Of a stretch of 64,000 nucleotides of DNA, positions 17,397 to 24,478 are shown one piece after another. The notes beneath the pieces were generated by a model that saw only the letters and a list, made by a program, of their open reading frames with translations, had not been told where the DNA came from and ran no database searches. The position numbers were made by a program, and so were the translations under genes. The DNA comes from Pseudomonas panipatensis (lineage in GTDB: Bacteria; Pseudomonadota; Gammaproteobacteria; Pseudomonadales; Pseudomonadaceae). Each line of letters begins with the position of its first letter. Positions within the stretch are counted from its first letter, which is position 1. The stretch is taken from NCBI RefSeq assembly GCF_900099785.1, contig NZ_FNDS01000004.1, forward strand, positions 124,001-188,000, read 5' to 3'.

Positions 17397-18695
17397 ATGA
17401 TCAATATCGAGACCCCCACCTACTACACCGCGACCAAGAAATACGACCTGTCCTTCCCCTCCCTGGAGGCGGACCTGGAAGCCGATGTCGTCGTGATCGG
17501 CGGCGGCTTCTCCGGCATCAACACCGCCCTGGAGCTGGCCGAAAAGGGCATCACCAACATCGTCGTGCTGGAAGCGCGCTACCTCGGTTTCGGCGGCACC
17601 GGCCGCAACGGCGGGCAGATCATGGCCGGCATCGGCCACGACCTGGAGAAGATCAAGAAGGATGTCGGCGAAGACGGCCTGCGCGCCATCTTCGAAATCA
17701 GCGACATGGGCGCCGACATCATCAAGGGCCGCATCGAGAAGTACGGCATCGATGCCGACTTCTGCCACGGCTATGGCTACATGGGCTTCAACGCGCGCCA
17801 GGCGAAGACCCTGCGGGCCTGGGAGAAAGAGTTCAAGTCGCTCAACTCCAAGCATGAGATCCGCTACCTGGACGGCTCCGAAGTGCGCCAGATCATCGGT
17901 TCCGACGCCTACGGCAGCGCCCTGCTGCACATGGGCGGCGGCCACGTGCACTCGCTCAACCTGCTGCTTGGCGAAGCCAAGGCGCTGGCCAGCCATGGGG
18001 TGAAGATCTTCGAGTACAGCCCGGCGCTGGACGTGAGCTATGGCGAGCGCATCAGCGTGCGCACCGCCAAGGGCTCGGTGAAGGCCGGCAAGCTGCTCTG
18101 GGCCTGCGACAGCTTCCTCAACAAGCTGGAACCGGAGCTGCACAAGAGCACCATCAACACCTACGCCTTCCAGATGATGACCGAGCCGCTGCCGGACCAG
18201 CTGATCCAGCGCATCAGCCCGATCCGCGGCGCCTACAGCGACATCCGCCCGGTCATCGACTACTACCGGGTGACCAAGGAAAACCGCCTGCTGTTCGGCG
18301 CCGCCACGCCGCTGGTCGAGCACATCCCCGGCGACCTCAAGGCCTGGAACCGCCGGCTGATGCTGAAGATTTTCCCCTACCTGGAAAACGTCAAGATCGA
18401 CCTCGCCTGGGGCGGCCCGATGGCCTGCAGCCCGAACCTGTTCCCGCAGATCGGCACCCTGCCCGGCCGGCCCAATGCCTTCTTCGTGCAGGGCTACTCC
18501 GGCTTCGGCGTGACCCCCAGCCACATCATCTGCAAGGTCCTCGCCGAAGGCATGAGCGAAGGCTCGGCGCGCTACGAGCTGATCAGCTCGGTGCGGCGCA
18601 TCCGCGTCCACGGCAAGGACCAGATCCGTCCCCTGCTGCTCACCGCCGGCAAGTCCTGGCACCAGGTGTCCGGCTACTGGAGCGGGCGCCGCTGA
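17397..18695 (+). CDS. FAD-dependent amine oxidase-like oxidoreductase (DAO/PuuB family)
   Basis: Flavoprotein of 432 residues. The dinucleotide-binding motif VVVIGGGFSGI is at residues 32-41, the second FAD element GGTGRNGGQ follows at about 65, and the C-terminal segment LFPQIGTLPGRPNAFFVQGYSGFGVTPSH matches the DadA/PuuB group that oxidises amines to aldehydes. Members include gamma-glutamylputrescine oxidase, but no glutamate-amine ligase (puuA) lies here. With a FeaR-type regulator, an amine-type permease and a phenylacetaldehyde-type dehydrogenase nearby, oxidation of tyramine or a similar aryl-ethylamine is the best guess. The cupin gene 38 bases downstream is a frequent companion. Confidence 0.7.
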   Translation: MINIETPTYYTATKKYDLSFPSLEADLEADVVVIGGGFSGINTALELAEKGITNIVVLEARYLGFGGTGRNGGQIMAGIGHDLEKIKKDVGEDGLRAIFEISDMGADIIKGRIEKYGIDADFCHGYGYMGFNARQAKTLRAWEKEFKSLNSKHEIRYLDGSEVRQIIGSDAYGSALLHMGGGHVHSLNLLLGEAKALASHGVKIFEYSPALDVSYGERISVRTAKGSVKAGKLLWACDSFLNKLEPELHKSTINTYAFQMMTEPLPDQLIQRISPIRGAYSDIRPVIDYYRVTKENRLLFGAATPLVEHIPGDLKAWNRRLMLKIFPYLENVKIDLAWGGPMACSPNLFPQIGTLPGRPNAFFVQGYSGFGVTPSHIICKVLAEGMSEGSARYELISSVRRIRVHGKDQIRPLLLTAGKSWHQVSGYWSGRR

Positions 18696-18733
18696 TCCCC
18701 TTTTCCCCCATCACTTCCACAGGAGCGACACCC

Positions 18734-19099
18734 ATGGCCCTCACCGCCATCACGCACGGCATCACCCTCGAACAACTGGACGCCTGGGGCACGGTCGCCG
18801 ACCTCGGCTCGGAAATCCTCGAAGGCGAGGTCCGCGCCTTCGGCAAGATGACCGCCGGCGCCCCCACCGATCCGGTCAGCGCCGCCTACTTCGGCACCAC
18901 CAAGGGCAAGTTCCGCATGACCTACCCGTTCAACGAACAGGCCACCGTGGTCAGCGGCGAACTGCGCCTCACCGACGAGTCCACCGGCCACAGCCAGCAG
19001 TTCAAGGCCGGCGACAGCTGGTTCGTCACCAAGGGCACGCCGGTGCTCTGGGAAGTGCTCAGCGACAGCTTCGTCAAGCATTACTACGCCGTGGCCTGA
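18734..19099 (+). CDS. Cupin-domain protein (DUF861 / cupin_3)
   Basis: Small beta-barrel protein of 121 residues beginning MALTAITHGITLEQLDAWG. The central stretch FRMTYPFNEQATVVSGELRLT followed by FKAGDSWFVTKGTPVLWEV is the cupin_3 fold. It lies 38 bases after the FAD oxidoreductase with a good AGGAG, so the two form an operon. The usual metal-binding histidines of classical cupins are not present. Function unknown; the steady pairing with amine-oxidising flavoproteins suggests an accessory role in that step. Confidence 0.7.
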   Translation: MALTAITHGITLEQLDAWGTVADLGSEILEGEVRAFGKMTAGAPTDPVSAAYFGTTKGKFRMTYPFNEQATVVSGELRLTDESTGHSQQFKAGDSWFVTKGTPVLWEVLSDSFVKHYYAVA

Positions 19100-19114
19100 C
19101 CTCCGCGCCCGCGC

Positions 19115-19159
19115 TTCGCCAGCAAGCACGCGCTTCTTAGGCGCGCGCTCGCTGGCGAA
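19115..19159. repeat. REP-like inverted repeat / hairpin after the cupin gene
   Basis: TTCGCCAGC (19115-19123) pairs with GCTGGCGAA (19151-19159). Complementary CACGCGC and GCGCGCG segments sit inside. The layout resembles the short REP hairpins scattered through Pseudomonas genomes (GCGAGCAAGC-type cores), and it lies where a transcript end is expected. Only one copy is evident in this window. Confidence 0.4.
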
Positions 19160-19207
19160 CGGGTAGCCTTCGCTCCACCGCCATCAGCAACGCGCAGGAG
19201 CCCCTCC

Positions 19208-19882
19208 ATGCCCACCCCCGAGCAGATCGGCCAGCGCTGCCTGCACGCCTTCGACCGACTGGTGCCCGCCGCCCAATCCGCCTTCTACCGCATCGACGCC
19301 GAACTGCAGGCCTGCGACTTCCAGCTCCAGCGCATGCGTCCGCAGATGCACGCCGACTACCTCGCCCACTATCGCCGCCTGGACCCGCTGCAACCGGCCG
19401 GCTGCCTGGCCACCGGCCTGCCCGTGGTGCCGCTGGCGGTCGCCATGGCGCAGCAGCCGAGCGAGCGCAGCCAGCGCTATCGCGGCTTCCTCCAGCACCA
19501 CGGGGTGATCGACGTGGTCGAGATCATCGCCGCCGACCAGGGCCGCCCGCTGGCAGGTTTATCGCTGCTGCGGCGAGTCGGTGAGGCGCCCTTCTCGCCC
19601 GACGAGCTGAATCGCCTGCTGGCCCTGCACAGCCTGCTGGAACTCGCGGCCCAGGCCTTGCCCCGCGCCAGCGCGCAGGCGGCGCTGGAACAGCTCACCC
19701 CGCGCGAACGCGAGATCGCCCTGCTGCTGCGCGACGGCGCCAGCAACAAGGACCTGGCGCGCCAGCTCGACCTGGGCCTGGCGACGGTGAAAACCCACCT
19801 CATCCACCTGTTCCGCAAGACCGGCGTGGCCAGCCGCGGCGAACTCATCGCACGGATGTTCCTGGATCAACCATCCGGTTGA
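19208..19882 (+). CDS. LuxR-family transcriptional regulator
   Basis: Encodes 224 residues. The C-terminus is a GerE/LuxR helix-turn-helix: LTPREREIALLLRDGASNKDLARQL, then ATVKTHLIHLFRKTGVASRGEL (residues 160-215). The N-terminal 150 residues look like a GAF-type or autoinducer-like sensor but I cannot assign a ligand; there is no receiver aspartate motif. AGGAG precedes the ATG. It lies 60 bases upstream of the moaF-SDR-SDR unit and may activate it. LuxR solos of this kind often sit before catabolic operons. Confidence 0.8.
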   Translation: MPTPEQIGQRCLHAFDRLVPAAQSAFYRIDAELQACDFQLQRMRPQMHADYLAHYRRLDPLQPAGCLATGLPVVPLAVAMAQQPSERSQRYRGFLQHHGVIDVVEIIAADQGRPLAGLSLLRRVGEAPFSPDELNRLLALHSLLELAAQALPRASAQAALEQLTPREREIALLLRDGASNKDLARQLDLGLATVKTHLIHLFRKTGVASRGELIARMFLDQPSG

Positions 19883-19942
19883 TGTGGCGCGCGGGCGCCG
19901 CGCTTCAGCATGGGGGCTCCACAGACACAGGAGTTCCCCCCC

Positions 19943-20758
19943 ATGAGCGCTTCTTCCGACTGGATCACCGTTGGTGCCCTCGCCGAGGGCTTCGCCCCCG
20001 ACGCATTCATCCTGCCCCGCCTGGCCGACCTCGCCGGCCAGCGCATCGAACTGAACTTCGCCAACGGCTGGCGCATCGAGCAGCGCTTCGACGCCGAGAC
20101 CACCCAGTGGCGCGCCGCCGACGGCCACTCCGCGGGCAGCGCGCCCTACCGCGCCACCTCGGTGCGGCCGGGCATCGTCCTGGTCGACTTCACCAAGCAC
20201 GAGGACGGCCAGGCCTGGTCCATCAGCCTGGTGCTGGATAGCCACAACCAGGCCTTTACCGCAGTGATCGGCCGCCTGCCCGACGCCGCCGACTGCGCGC
20301 AAGGCCTCTACGCCCGCGCCCTGGCCGGCGGCGAACTGACCGGCGTGCAGGTGCAGATCCTCCACGGCAGCCTCGACCGCCCCTGGCAGGACGGCGCCTG
20401 CCCGCACGCCGCGACCCAGGAACTGGTCGGCCTGCGCAATCGCTACCGCTACAGCCCCAGCGAGGTCTACGAACACATCTACCTCAACGACCACTTCTAT
20501 ACCTGGCAATGCCTGCACGGCGTCGAGGCGGGCCTGTGCGACACCGACCGCTGCCACACCTACAAGATCGCCGAACAGCTCTACCTGTTCGTCTGGCGCG
20601 AGAAGATCGTGCCCACCCTCGGCCTGGTGATGATCGACCTGCAACAGCATCGCAGCGACGGCAAGATCTTCGGCTATGCCGGCGCCGACTTCGATGCGCT
20701 GTCGAACTTCCCGGTCAGCTCCTATTGCGACCTCCTCAACCGCACGGTGTACCAATGA
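19943..20758 (+). CDS. MoaF-family protein
   Basis: Encodes 271 residues from the ATG at 19943 (AGGAG upstream). The N-terminal half (ELNFANGWRIEQRFD, YRATSVRPGIVLVDF) and C-terminal half (SPSEVYEHIYLNDHFYTWQCLHGVEAGLCDTD, TYKIAEQLYLFVWREKIVPTLG) match MoaF of the Klebsiella monoamine regulon, despite the common but misleading label 'molybdenum cofactor biosynthesis protein F'. Calycin-like beta-barrels of this group may bind a small ligand. It overlaps the next SDR gene by four bases (ATGA), so the products are probably made together. In Klebsiella, moaE and moaF are induced by tyramine and catecholamines, which fits this context. Enzymatic role unknown. Confidence 0.72.
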   Translation: MSASSDWITVGALAEGFAPDAFILPRLADLAGQRIELNFANGWRIEQRFDAETTQWRAADGHSAGSAPYRATSVRPGIVLVDFTKHEDGQAWSISLVLDSHNQAFTAVIGRLPDAADCAQGLYARALAGGELTGVQVQILHGSLDRPWQDGACPHAATQELVGLRNRYRYSPSEVYEHIYLNDHFYTWQCLHGVEAGLCDTDRCHTYKIAEQLYLFVWREKIVPTLGLVMIDLQQHRSDGKIFGYAGADFDALSNFPVSSYCDLLNRTVYQ

Positions 20759-21546
20759 GCGGCCGCTGCGTGGTGATCACCGGCGCCGGCAGCGGCATCG
20801 GAGCGGCCTGCGCGCGGCGCTTCGCCGCCGAGGGCGCCAGGCTGGTGCTGATCGGCCGCCGCCGCGACGCGCTGCAACGGCTGGCCGAGGAAACCGGCGG
20901 CCTGGTGCTAGCGGGCGACGCCGCCGACGGCGCGACCTGGCAGGGCTTCCTCCCGCGCATCGCGGAATACGCCGGGGCGATCGACACCCTGATCGGCTGC
21001 GCGGGCGGCCATGGCCTCGGCCGCGCCGGCGAAACCAGCGACCAGGCCTGGAGCGAAGCGCTGCGCGGCAACCTCGACAGCGCCTTCGTCAGCGCCCGCG
21101 CCTGCCTGCCGGGCCTGATCGAACGGCGCGGCAGCATGGTCCTGGTCGGCTCCATCGCCTCACGGCTGGCCGGGCCCGGTGTCTGCGGCTACACCACCGC
21201 CAAGCATGCCCTGCTCGGCCTGATGCGCTCGCTGGCCCGCGACTACGGCCCGCGGGGCGTGCGGGTCAACGCGGTGTGCCCCGGCTGGGTACGCACGCCG
21301 ATGGCGGACGCAGAGATGCAGCCGCTGATGCAGCGTTACGGCGAAAGCCTGGACGCCGCCTACGCGCGGGTCACCGCCGAGGTGCCGCTGCGCCGTCCGG
21401 CCAGCGCCGGGGAAATCGCCGAGCTGTGCCACTTCCTCGCCAGCGACGCCGCCGCCATCGTCACCGGCGCCTGCCTGATGGCCGACGGCGGCGCCAGTGT
21501 GGTCGACCTGCCGACCCTGGCCTTCGAACGCCTGGAGAACGCCTGA
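20755..21546 (+). CDS. SDR-family dehydrogenase (MoaE-like position)
   Basis: Short-chain dehydrogenase of 263 residues. The cofactor motif TGAGSGIG is at 9-16; the catalytic residues are a serine in LVGSIAS (134-137), Tyr147 and Lys151 (YTTAK). The usual NNAG motif is altered to GCAGG. It starts inside the moaF stop codon and overlaps the next SDR gene by one base. Candidate reaction: oxidation of an alcohol group, perhaps the beta-hydroxyl of octopamine- or noradrenaline-derived intermediates; this is inference from the moaEF likeness. Confidence 0.75.
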   Translation: MSGRCVVITGAGSGIGAACARRFAAEGARLVLIGRRRDALQRLAEETGGLVLAGDAADGATWQGFLPRIAEYAGAIDTLIGCAGGHGLGRAGETSDQAWSEALRGNLDSAFVSARACLPGLIERRGSMVLVGSIASRLAGPGVCGYTTAKHALLGLMRSLARDYGPRGVRVNAVCPGWVRTPMADAEMQPLMQRYGESLDAAYARVTAEVPLRRPASAGEIAELCHFLASDAAAIVTGACLMADGGASVVDLPTLAFERLENA

Positions 21547-22316
21547 TGCCCAGCCACTTCGATTTCAGCGGCAAGCAGGTGCTGGTGACCGGCGCCGCCC
21601 AAGGCATCGGCCGCGGCATCGCCGAACGCTTCGCCCGTGGCGGCGCGCAGGTGCTGATCGTCGACCACCAGGGCGATGCCGCCGAGGCCCTGGCCGCCGA
21701 CCTGCGTAGCCAGGGCAAGCAGGCCCGCGCCCTGGTCGTCGATCTGGCCGAGCCCGAGGCGATCAGCGCCTGCCTGGCCGGACTGGAATACCTGGATGTG
21801 CTGGTGCACAACGCCGCCCACTTCCCGCTGACGGACTTCGCGGACATCACCCCGGCGCTGCTGCAGCGCACCCTGGCGATCAACCTTGGCGCACTGTTCT
21901 GGCTGACCCAGGGCGCCCTGCCGCTGTTCCAGCGGCGCGCTGGCGGTTGCGTGCTGGCCACCTCCTCGGTGACCGGCCCGCGCATGGCCTATCCGGGGCT
22001 GAGCCACTACGCGGCGTCCAAGGCCGGGGTCAACGGTTTCATCCGCAATGCCGCGCTGGAACTGGCGCCGCGCAACATCCGCGTCAATGGCGTGGAACCG
22101 GGGATGATCCGCACGCCGGCCATGGCCAACCTGGGTGACGCCGCGCTGCAGGCGCGCATCGCCAGCGGCGTGCCCCTGGGCCGCCTGGGCGAGGCGCAGG
22201 ACATCGCCGCGGCCATGCTCTTCCTCGCCTCGGACGCGGCCAGCTATATCACCGGCCAGACCCTGGTGGTGGATGGTGGCGCGACCCTGGCGGAGGTCCG
22301 GCCGGCACGGGACTGA
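21546..22316 (+). CDS. SDR-family dehydrogenase
   Basis: Second short-chain dehydrogenase in the unit, 256 residues. TGAAQGIG at 15-22; Asp40 after the second strand (LIVD) favours NAD; catalytic Ser140/141, Tyr155 and Lys159 (YAASK); C-terminal YITGQTLVVDGG. TGATG overlap with the preceding SDR. It resembles 3-oxoacyl-reductase-like and sugar/alcohol dehydrogenases, so the substrate cannot be told from sequence. A hairpin follows, so moaF-SDR-SDR may be a complete transcript. Confidence 0.78.
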   Translation: MPSHFDFSGKQVLVTGAAQGIGRGIAERFARGGAQVLIVDHQGDAAEALAADLRSQGKQARALVVDLAEPEAISACLAGLEYLDVLVHNAAHFPLTDFADITPALLQRTLAINLGALFWLTQGALPLFQRRAGGCVLATSSVTGPRMAYPGLSHYAASKAGVNGFIRNAALELAPRNIRVNGVEPGMIRTPAMANLGDAALQARIASGVPLGRLGEAQDIAAAMLFLASDAASYITGQTLVVDGGATLAEVRPARD

Positions 22317-22392
22317 CAGCCGGGCACGGCGCCGACCGTTCACCCGAAACCCCATGACGGCGGGCCGCCGCCGGCGAGAAAATCCACTCCAC

Positions 22393-22417
22393 CGCCCGGT
22401 CGCGGAACGGCCGGGCG
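22393..22417 (+). terminator. Hairpin after the SDR pair
   Basis: CGCCCGG (22393-22399) pairs with CCGGGCG (22411-22417) around an 11-base loop, followed by CTTCTCT. A possible terminator for the moaF-SDR-SDR transcript, and the following small gene has its own AGGAGG. Confidence 0.4.
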
Positions 22418-22451
22418 CTTCTCTGTCCACGCTTACACAGGAGGCCAGGCC

Positions 22452-22790
22452 ATGAGCACCCTGACCATCGAAGGCTGGTGCAAGACCAGCGCCGACAGCG
22501 CGCCCACGCCGATCGAAGACATCCACTTCTACCTCAGCGGCAGCGATCACCTGCACCTGGAACAGGCCGAGGAATTCCTGCAACGCACCCACGAGCGCGA
22601 GCGCCTGGTGGACGTTGACCCGAGTACCCTGGAGTTGAGCCTGCCGGAAGGCTATGGCCCGCTGGCCGACTGCCAGTTGCGCGTCTACCTGGACCAGGAC
22701 CGGCGCGGCCATGTCCACCTGATCGGCCACCGCGCCAGCGACGGCAGCCTCATCTACAGCAACGCGGTGCTGATCGACCAGTTGCTCTGA
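22452..22790 (+). CDS. Hypothetical protein, 112 residues
   Basis: Not recognised. It starts at an ATG with a strong AGGAGG and reads MSTLTIEGWCKTSADSA at its N-terminus. The protein is acidic, soluble-looking, without signal peptide or membrane segment, rich in His and Asp (EDIHFYLSGSDHLHLEQ, DQDRRGHVHLIGHRASDG). Good codon bias and the ribosome site support a real gene. It is convergent with the FeaR-type gene, with only seven bases between the stops. A role with the MoaF/SDR unit is plausible only by position. Confidence 0.6.
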   Translation: MSTLTIEGWCKTSADSAPTPIEDIHFYLSGSDHLHLEQAEEFLQRTHERERLVDVDPSTLELSLPEGYGPLADCQLRVYLDQDRRGHVHLIGHRASDGSLIYSNAVLIDQLL

Positions 22791-22797
22791 GCAGCGC

Positions 22798-23745
22798 TCA
22801 GGCCACGCCCTGCAGGGCGCTGGCGCGATAGTCCTTGGGCGAGCGCTCGAAGTGCTTCTTGAAGGCACGGCTGAAGTGCGCCGAGTCGGTGAAGCCCCAT
22901 TTGTAGGCGATCGCGGTGATCGATTCGCCCTTGAGGACGGGGTTGGACAGGTCGTCGGCGCTGCGCTGCAGGCGGGCGCGCTGGATGTAGCGGCAGACGC
23001 TGTCGCCCTGCTCCTCGAACAGCCGGTAGAGGTGGCGCACCGAGATGTCCAGGCGTTGCGCCAGGTTCAGCGGGCTGAGGTTGGGCTGGGTCAGCGACTC
23101 GTCGATGATCTTCTGCACATAGCTGCGCAGGTTGGAACCCTGCAGCGCCTCGGCAACGCCGCCGTCATCGCCGGCCCGAGCCAGCGCGGGCGCCAGCAGG
23201 GCGATGATGGCGCTCTCCAGGGCGGCGCGCTCCTCATTGGCGTTGTGGCCTTCGGGCTCGCGGCAGAGCTGGTCGACCAGCAGGTGCAGCATGCGCCCGC
23301 TGGCGCAGGCAGAAGACACCTTGCCGAACTTGCGCTGCCCGGGCAGGACCTTGTCCACCGCTTCGCGCGGCAGGTGCAGCGAAGCATGTTCGATGAGGCC
23401 GAAGGGGGTGATCTCGCAACTGCCGATGGAGTCCATCAGCAGCAGTTCGCCGGGCGAGAGCTGGATATTCACGCCGTTCTGGGAAATCTGCGAAAAGCCG
23501 CTGCGCTGGCTGATCAGGAAACAATGGCGGTCATCGTCACGGTCGGTATTGAGGCGGTTGCGCGCGATCAGTCCGGCATTGGTGCGCAGGTGCGCCATGG
23601 TGAGGCCGGAGTGCGACTGCGCGGAAATCTCACCAATGAACAGGGAGCGGCTGAACGCCAACTGGGTTTCGAACTGACCGCAGATCGAACGCAAGGCCGC
23701 GCTCCAGCCTTCCAGCCCGGCCTGAGCCGCTTGACGAGCTTGCAT
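22798..23745 (-). CDS. feaR: FeaR-type AraC-family activator
   Basis: Encodes 315 residues. The N-terminal part is an AraC-binding-like sensor (SGLTMAHLRTNAGLIAR, CFLISQRSGFSQISQNG). The C-terminus carries two helix-turn-helix motifs (LNLAQRLDISVRHLYRLFEEQG and ITAIAYKWGFTDSAHFSRAFKKHF). In E. coli, FeaR activates the tyramine oxidase and phenylacetaldehyde dehydrogenase genes tynA and feaB. The ATG at 23745 is chosen because of GGAGGTG just upstream; the open frame begins earlier at 23808. The leader has a TTAACA-type operator at 23787 and an exact AACAAAAACAA (23767-23777, minus strand). Likely targets are the permease, amine oxidase and aldehyde dehydrogenase genes nearby. Confidence 0.82.
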   Translation of the reverse strand: MQARQAAQAGLEGWSAALRSICGQFETQLAFSRSLFIGEISAQSHSGLTMAHLRTNAGLIARNRLNTDRDDDRHCFLISQRSGFSQISQNGVNIQLSPGELLLMDSIGSCEITPFGLIEHASLHLPREAVDKVLPGQRKFGKVSSACASGRMLHLLVDQLCREPEGHNANEERAALESAIIALLAPALARAGDDGGVAEALQGSNLRSYVQKIIDESLTQPNLSPLNLAQRLDISVRHLYRLFEEQGDSVCRYIQRARLQRSADDLSNPVLKGESITAIAYKWGFTDSAHFSRAFKKHFERSPKDYRASALQGVA

Positions 23746-23766
23746 ACGCACCTCCGTGGGGTGGCA

Positions 23767-23777
23767 TTGTTTTTGTT
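23767..23777 (-). promoter_or_regulatory. Putative Hfq/Crc site in the feaR leader
   Basis: AACAAAAACAA on the coding strand, 22 bases before the start codon and just ahead of the ribosome site. It matches the AACAANAACAA form of the catabolite-activity motif used by Hfq/Crc in Pseudomonas. Confidence 0.5.
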
Positions 23778-23785
23778 GGCGAACA

Positions 23786-23798
23786 GTTAACATCTTAT
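23786..23798. promoter_or_regulatory. Putative HpaR-type operator upstream of feaR
   Basis: GTTAACATCTTAT. Its first 12 bases are identical to putative operator 2 at the hpaG1/hpaR promoter (minus strand of 8795-8806). It lies about 40 bases before the feaR start. Confidence 0.55.
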
Positions 23799-23876
23799 CC
23801 ATCTGCACGCAACGGGATTCGGATAGCCGCCATTCATGCAGCCCGCATGCCAGGGACGATGAGTAATCTGTGAATG

Positions 23877-23900
23877 AAAAAAGAGCGGCTAGGCCGCTCT
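23877..23900 (-). terminator. Rho-independent terminator of the permease operon
   Basis: On the minus strand AGAGCGGC-CTA-GCCGCTCT is a perfect 8-bp stem followed by a T-run (TTTTTT counting its last base). It overlaps the stop of the DUF3156-like gene and separates it from feaR. Confidence 0.85.
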
Positions 23901-24478
23901 CAGAGGTCGCCCAACAGCCGCTGCAAATGGAACAGCGCCCTCAGCAGGTAGTCGCGCTGCTCGCGGCTCAACTGCACATAGCGGCGGAAGCTGGGCATGC
24001 GATTGACCACCTCGCTGGCGCCCATGTGCTCCAGGCGGACGCGCCAGCGGCCGGCGCCGCGCTCCAGGCGCAGGCGCTTGAAGTCCAGCGGCAGCAAGGC
24101 CTGCTGCAGGTGCGCATCGGCGCCCAGGCGTTCGGCCAGGCGCGCGCCGAGGGCCGGATCGCCGGCGCGCTGCCGGCAGACCAGGCCCTGGCGGCGCAAG
24201 GCACCGCTGTGGCGCAGCTCGAAGCGCGCCTCGGCGGCGTCGAGCGCGGGCCGTTCGAGGACGAACTCGGTCAGCACCAGGTGCATGAGGAACTGCGCCA
24301 GGGGCCGCTCGTGGAGTTCGAAGACGAGGCCGCCGTCGACCGTGCCGAAGCGCCCGAGGCCGGGCGCCAGGGCCTGGAAGGTCAGCCCGGCGAGGTTGCG
24401 CCGGGCCTGCTCCAGGGTCACCCCCGGACGGTAGCCGGACGGCGCCCGGCCGAACCACTCACACAGCTTTGCAAACAT
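23900..24478 (-). CDS. DUF3156-like protein
   Basis: Encodes 192 residues with no signal peptide or clear membrane segment: MFAKLCEWFGRAPSGYRPGVTLEQARRN at the start is broken by gene overlap with the permease. Arg- and Leu-rich, with LERPALDAAEARFELRHSG and SFRRYVQLSREQRDYLLRALFHLQRLLGDL at the C-terminus. I believe it belongs to DUF3156, a family known mainly from pseudomonads and found beside amine permeases, but this rests on memory. It overlaps the permease gene by 20 bases and shares its terminator, so the two are translationally coupled. Function unknown. Confidence 0.65.
   Translation of the reverse strand: MFAKLCEWFGRAPSGYRPGVTLEQARRNLAGLTFQALAPGLGRFGTVDGGLVFELHERPLAQFLMHLVLTEFVLERPALDAAEARFELRHSGALRRQGLVCRQRAGDPALGARLAERLGADAHLQQALLPLDFKRLRLERGAGRWRVRLEHMGASEVVNRMPSFRRYVQLSREQRDYLLRALFHLQRLLGDL

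Noticed and set aside
17397-18695. Gamma-glutamylputrescine oxidase (puuB) assignment
   Set aside because: Family likeness is real, but no puuA, puuC or puuD genes lie nearby and the context is phenolic, so only a family-level call is given.
19943-20758. Molybdenum cofactor biosynthesis gene
   Set aside because: The MoaF label comes from the monoamine regulon; no mob, moa or moe cofactor gene is near.
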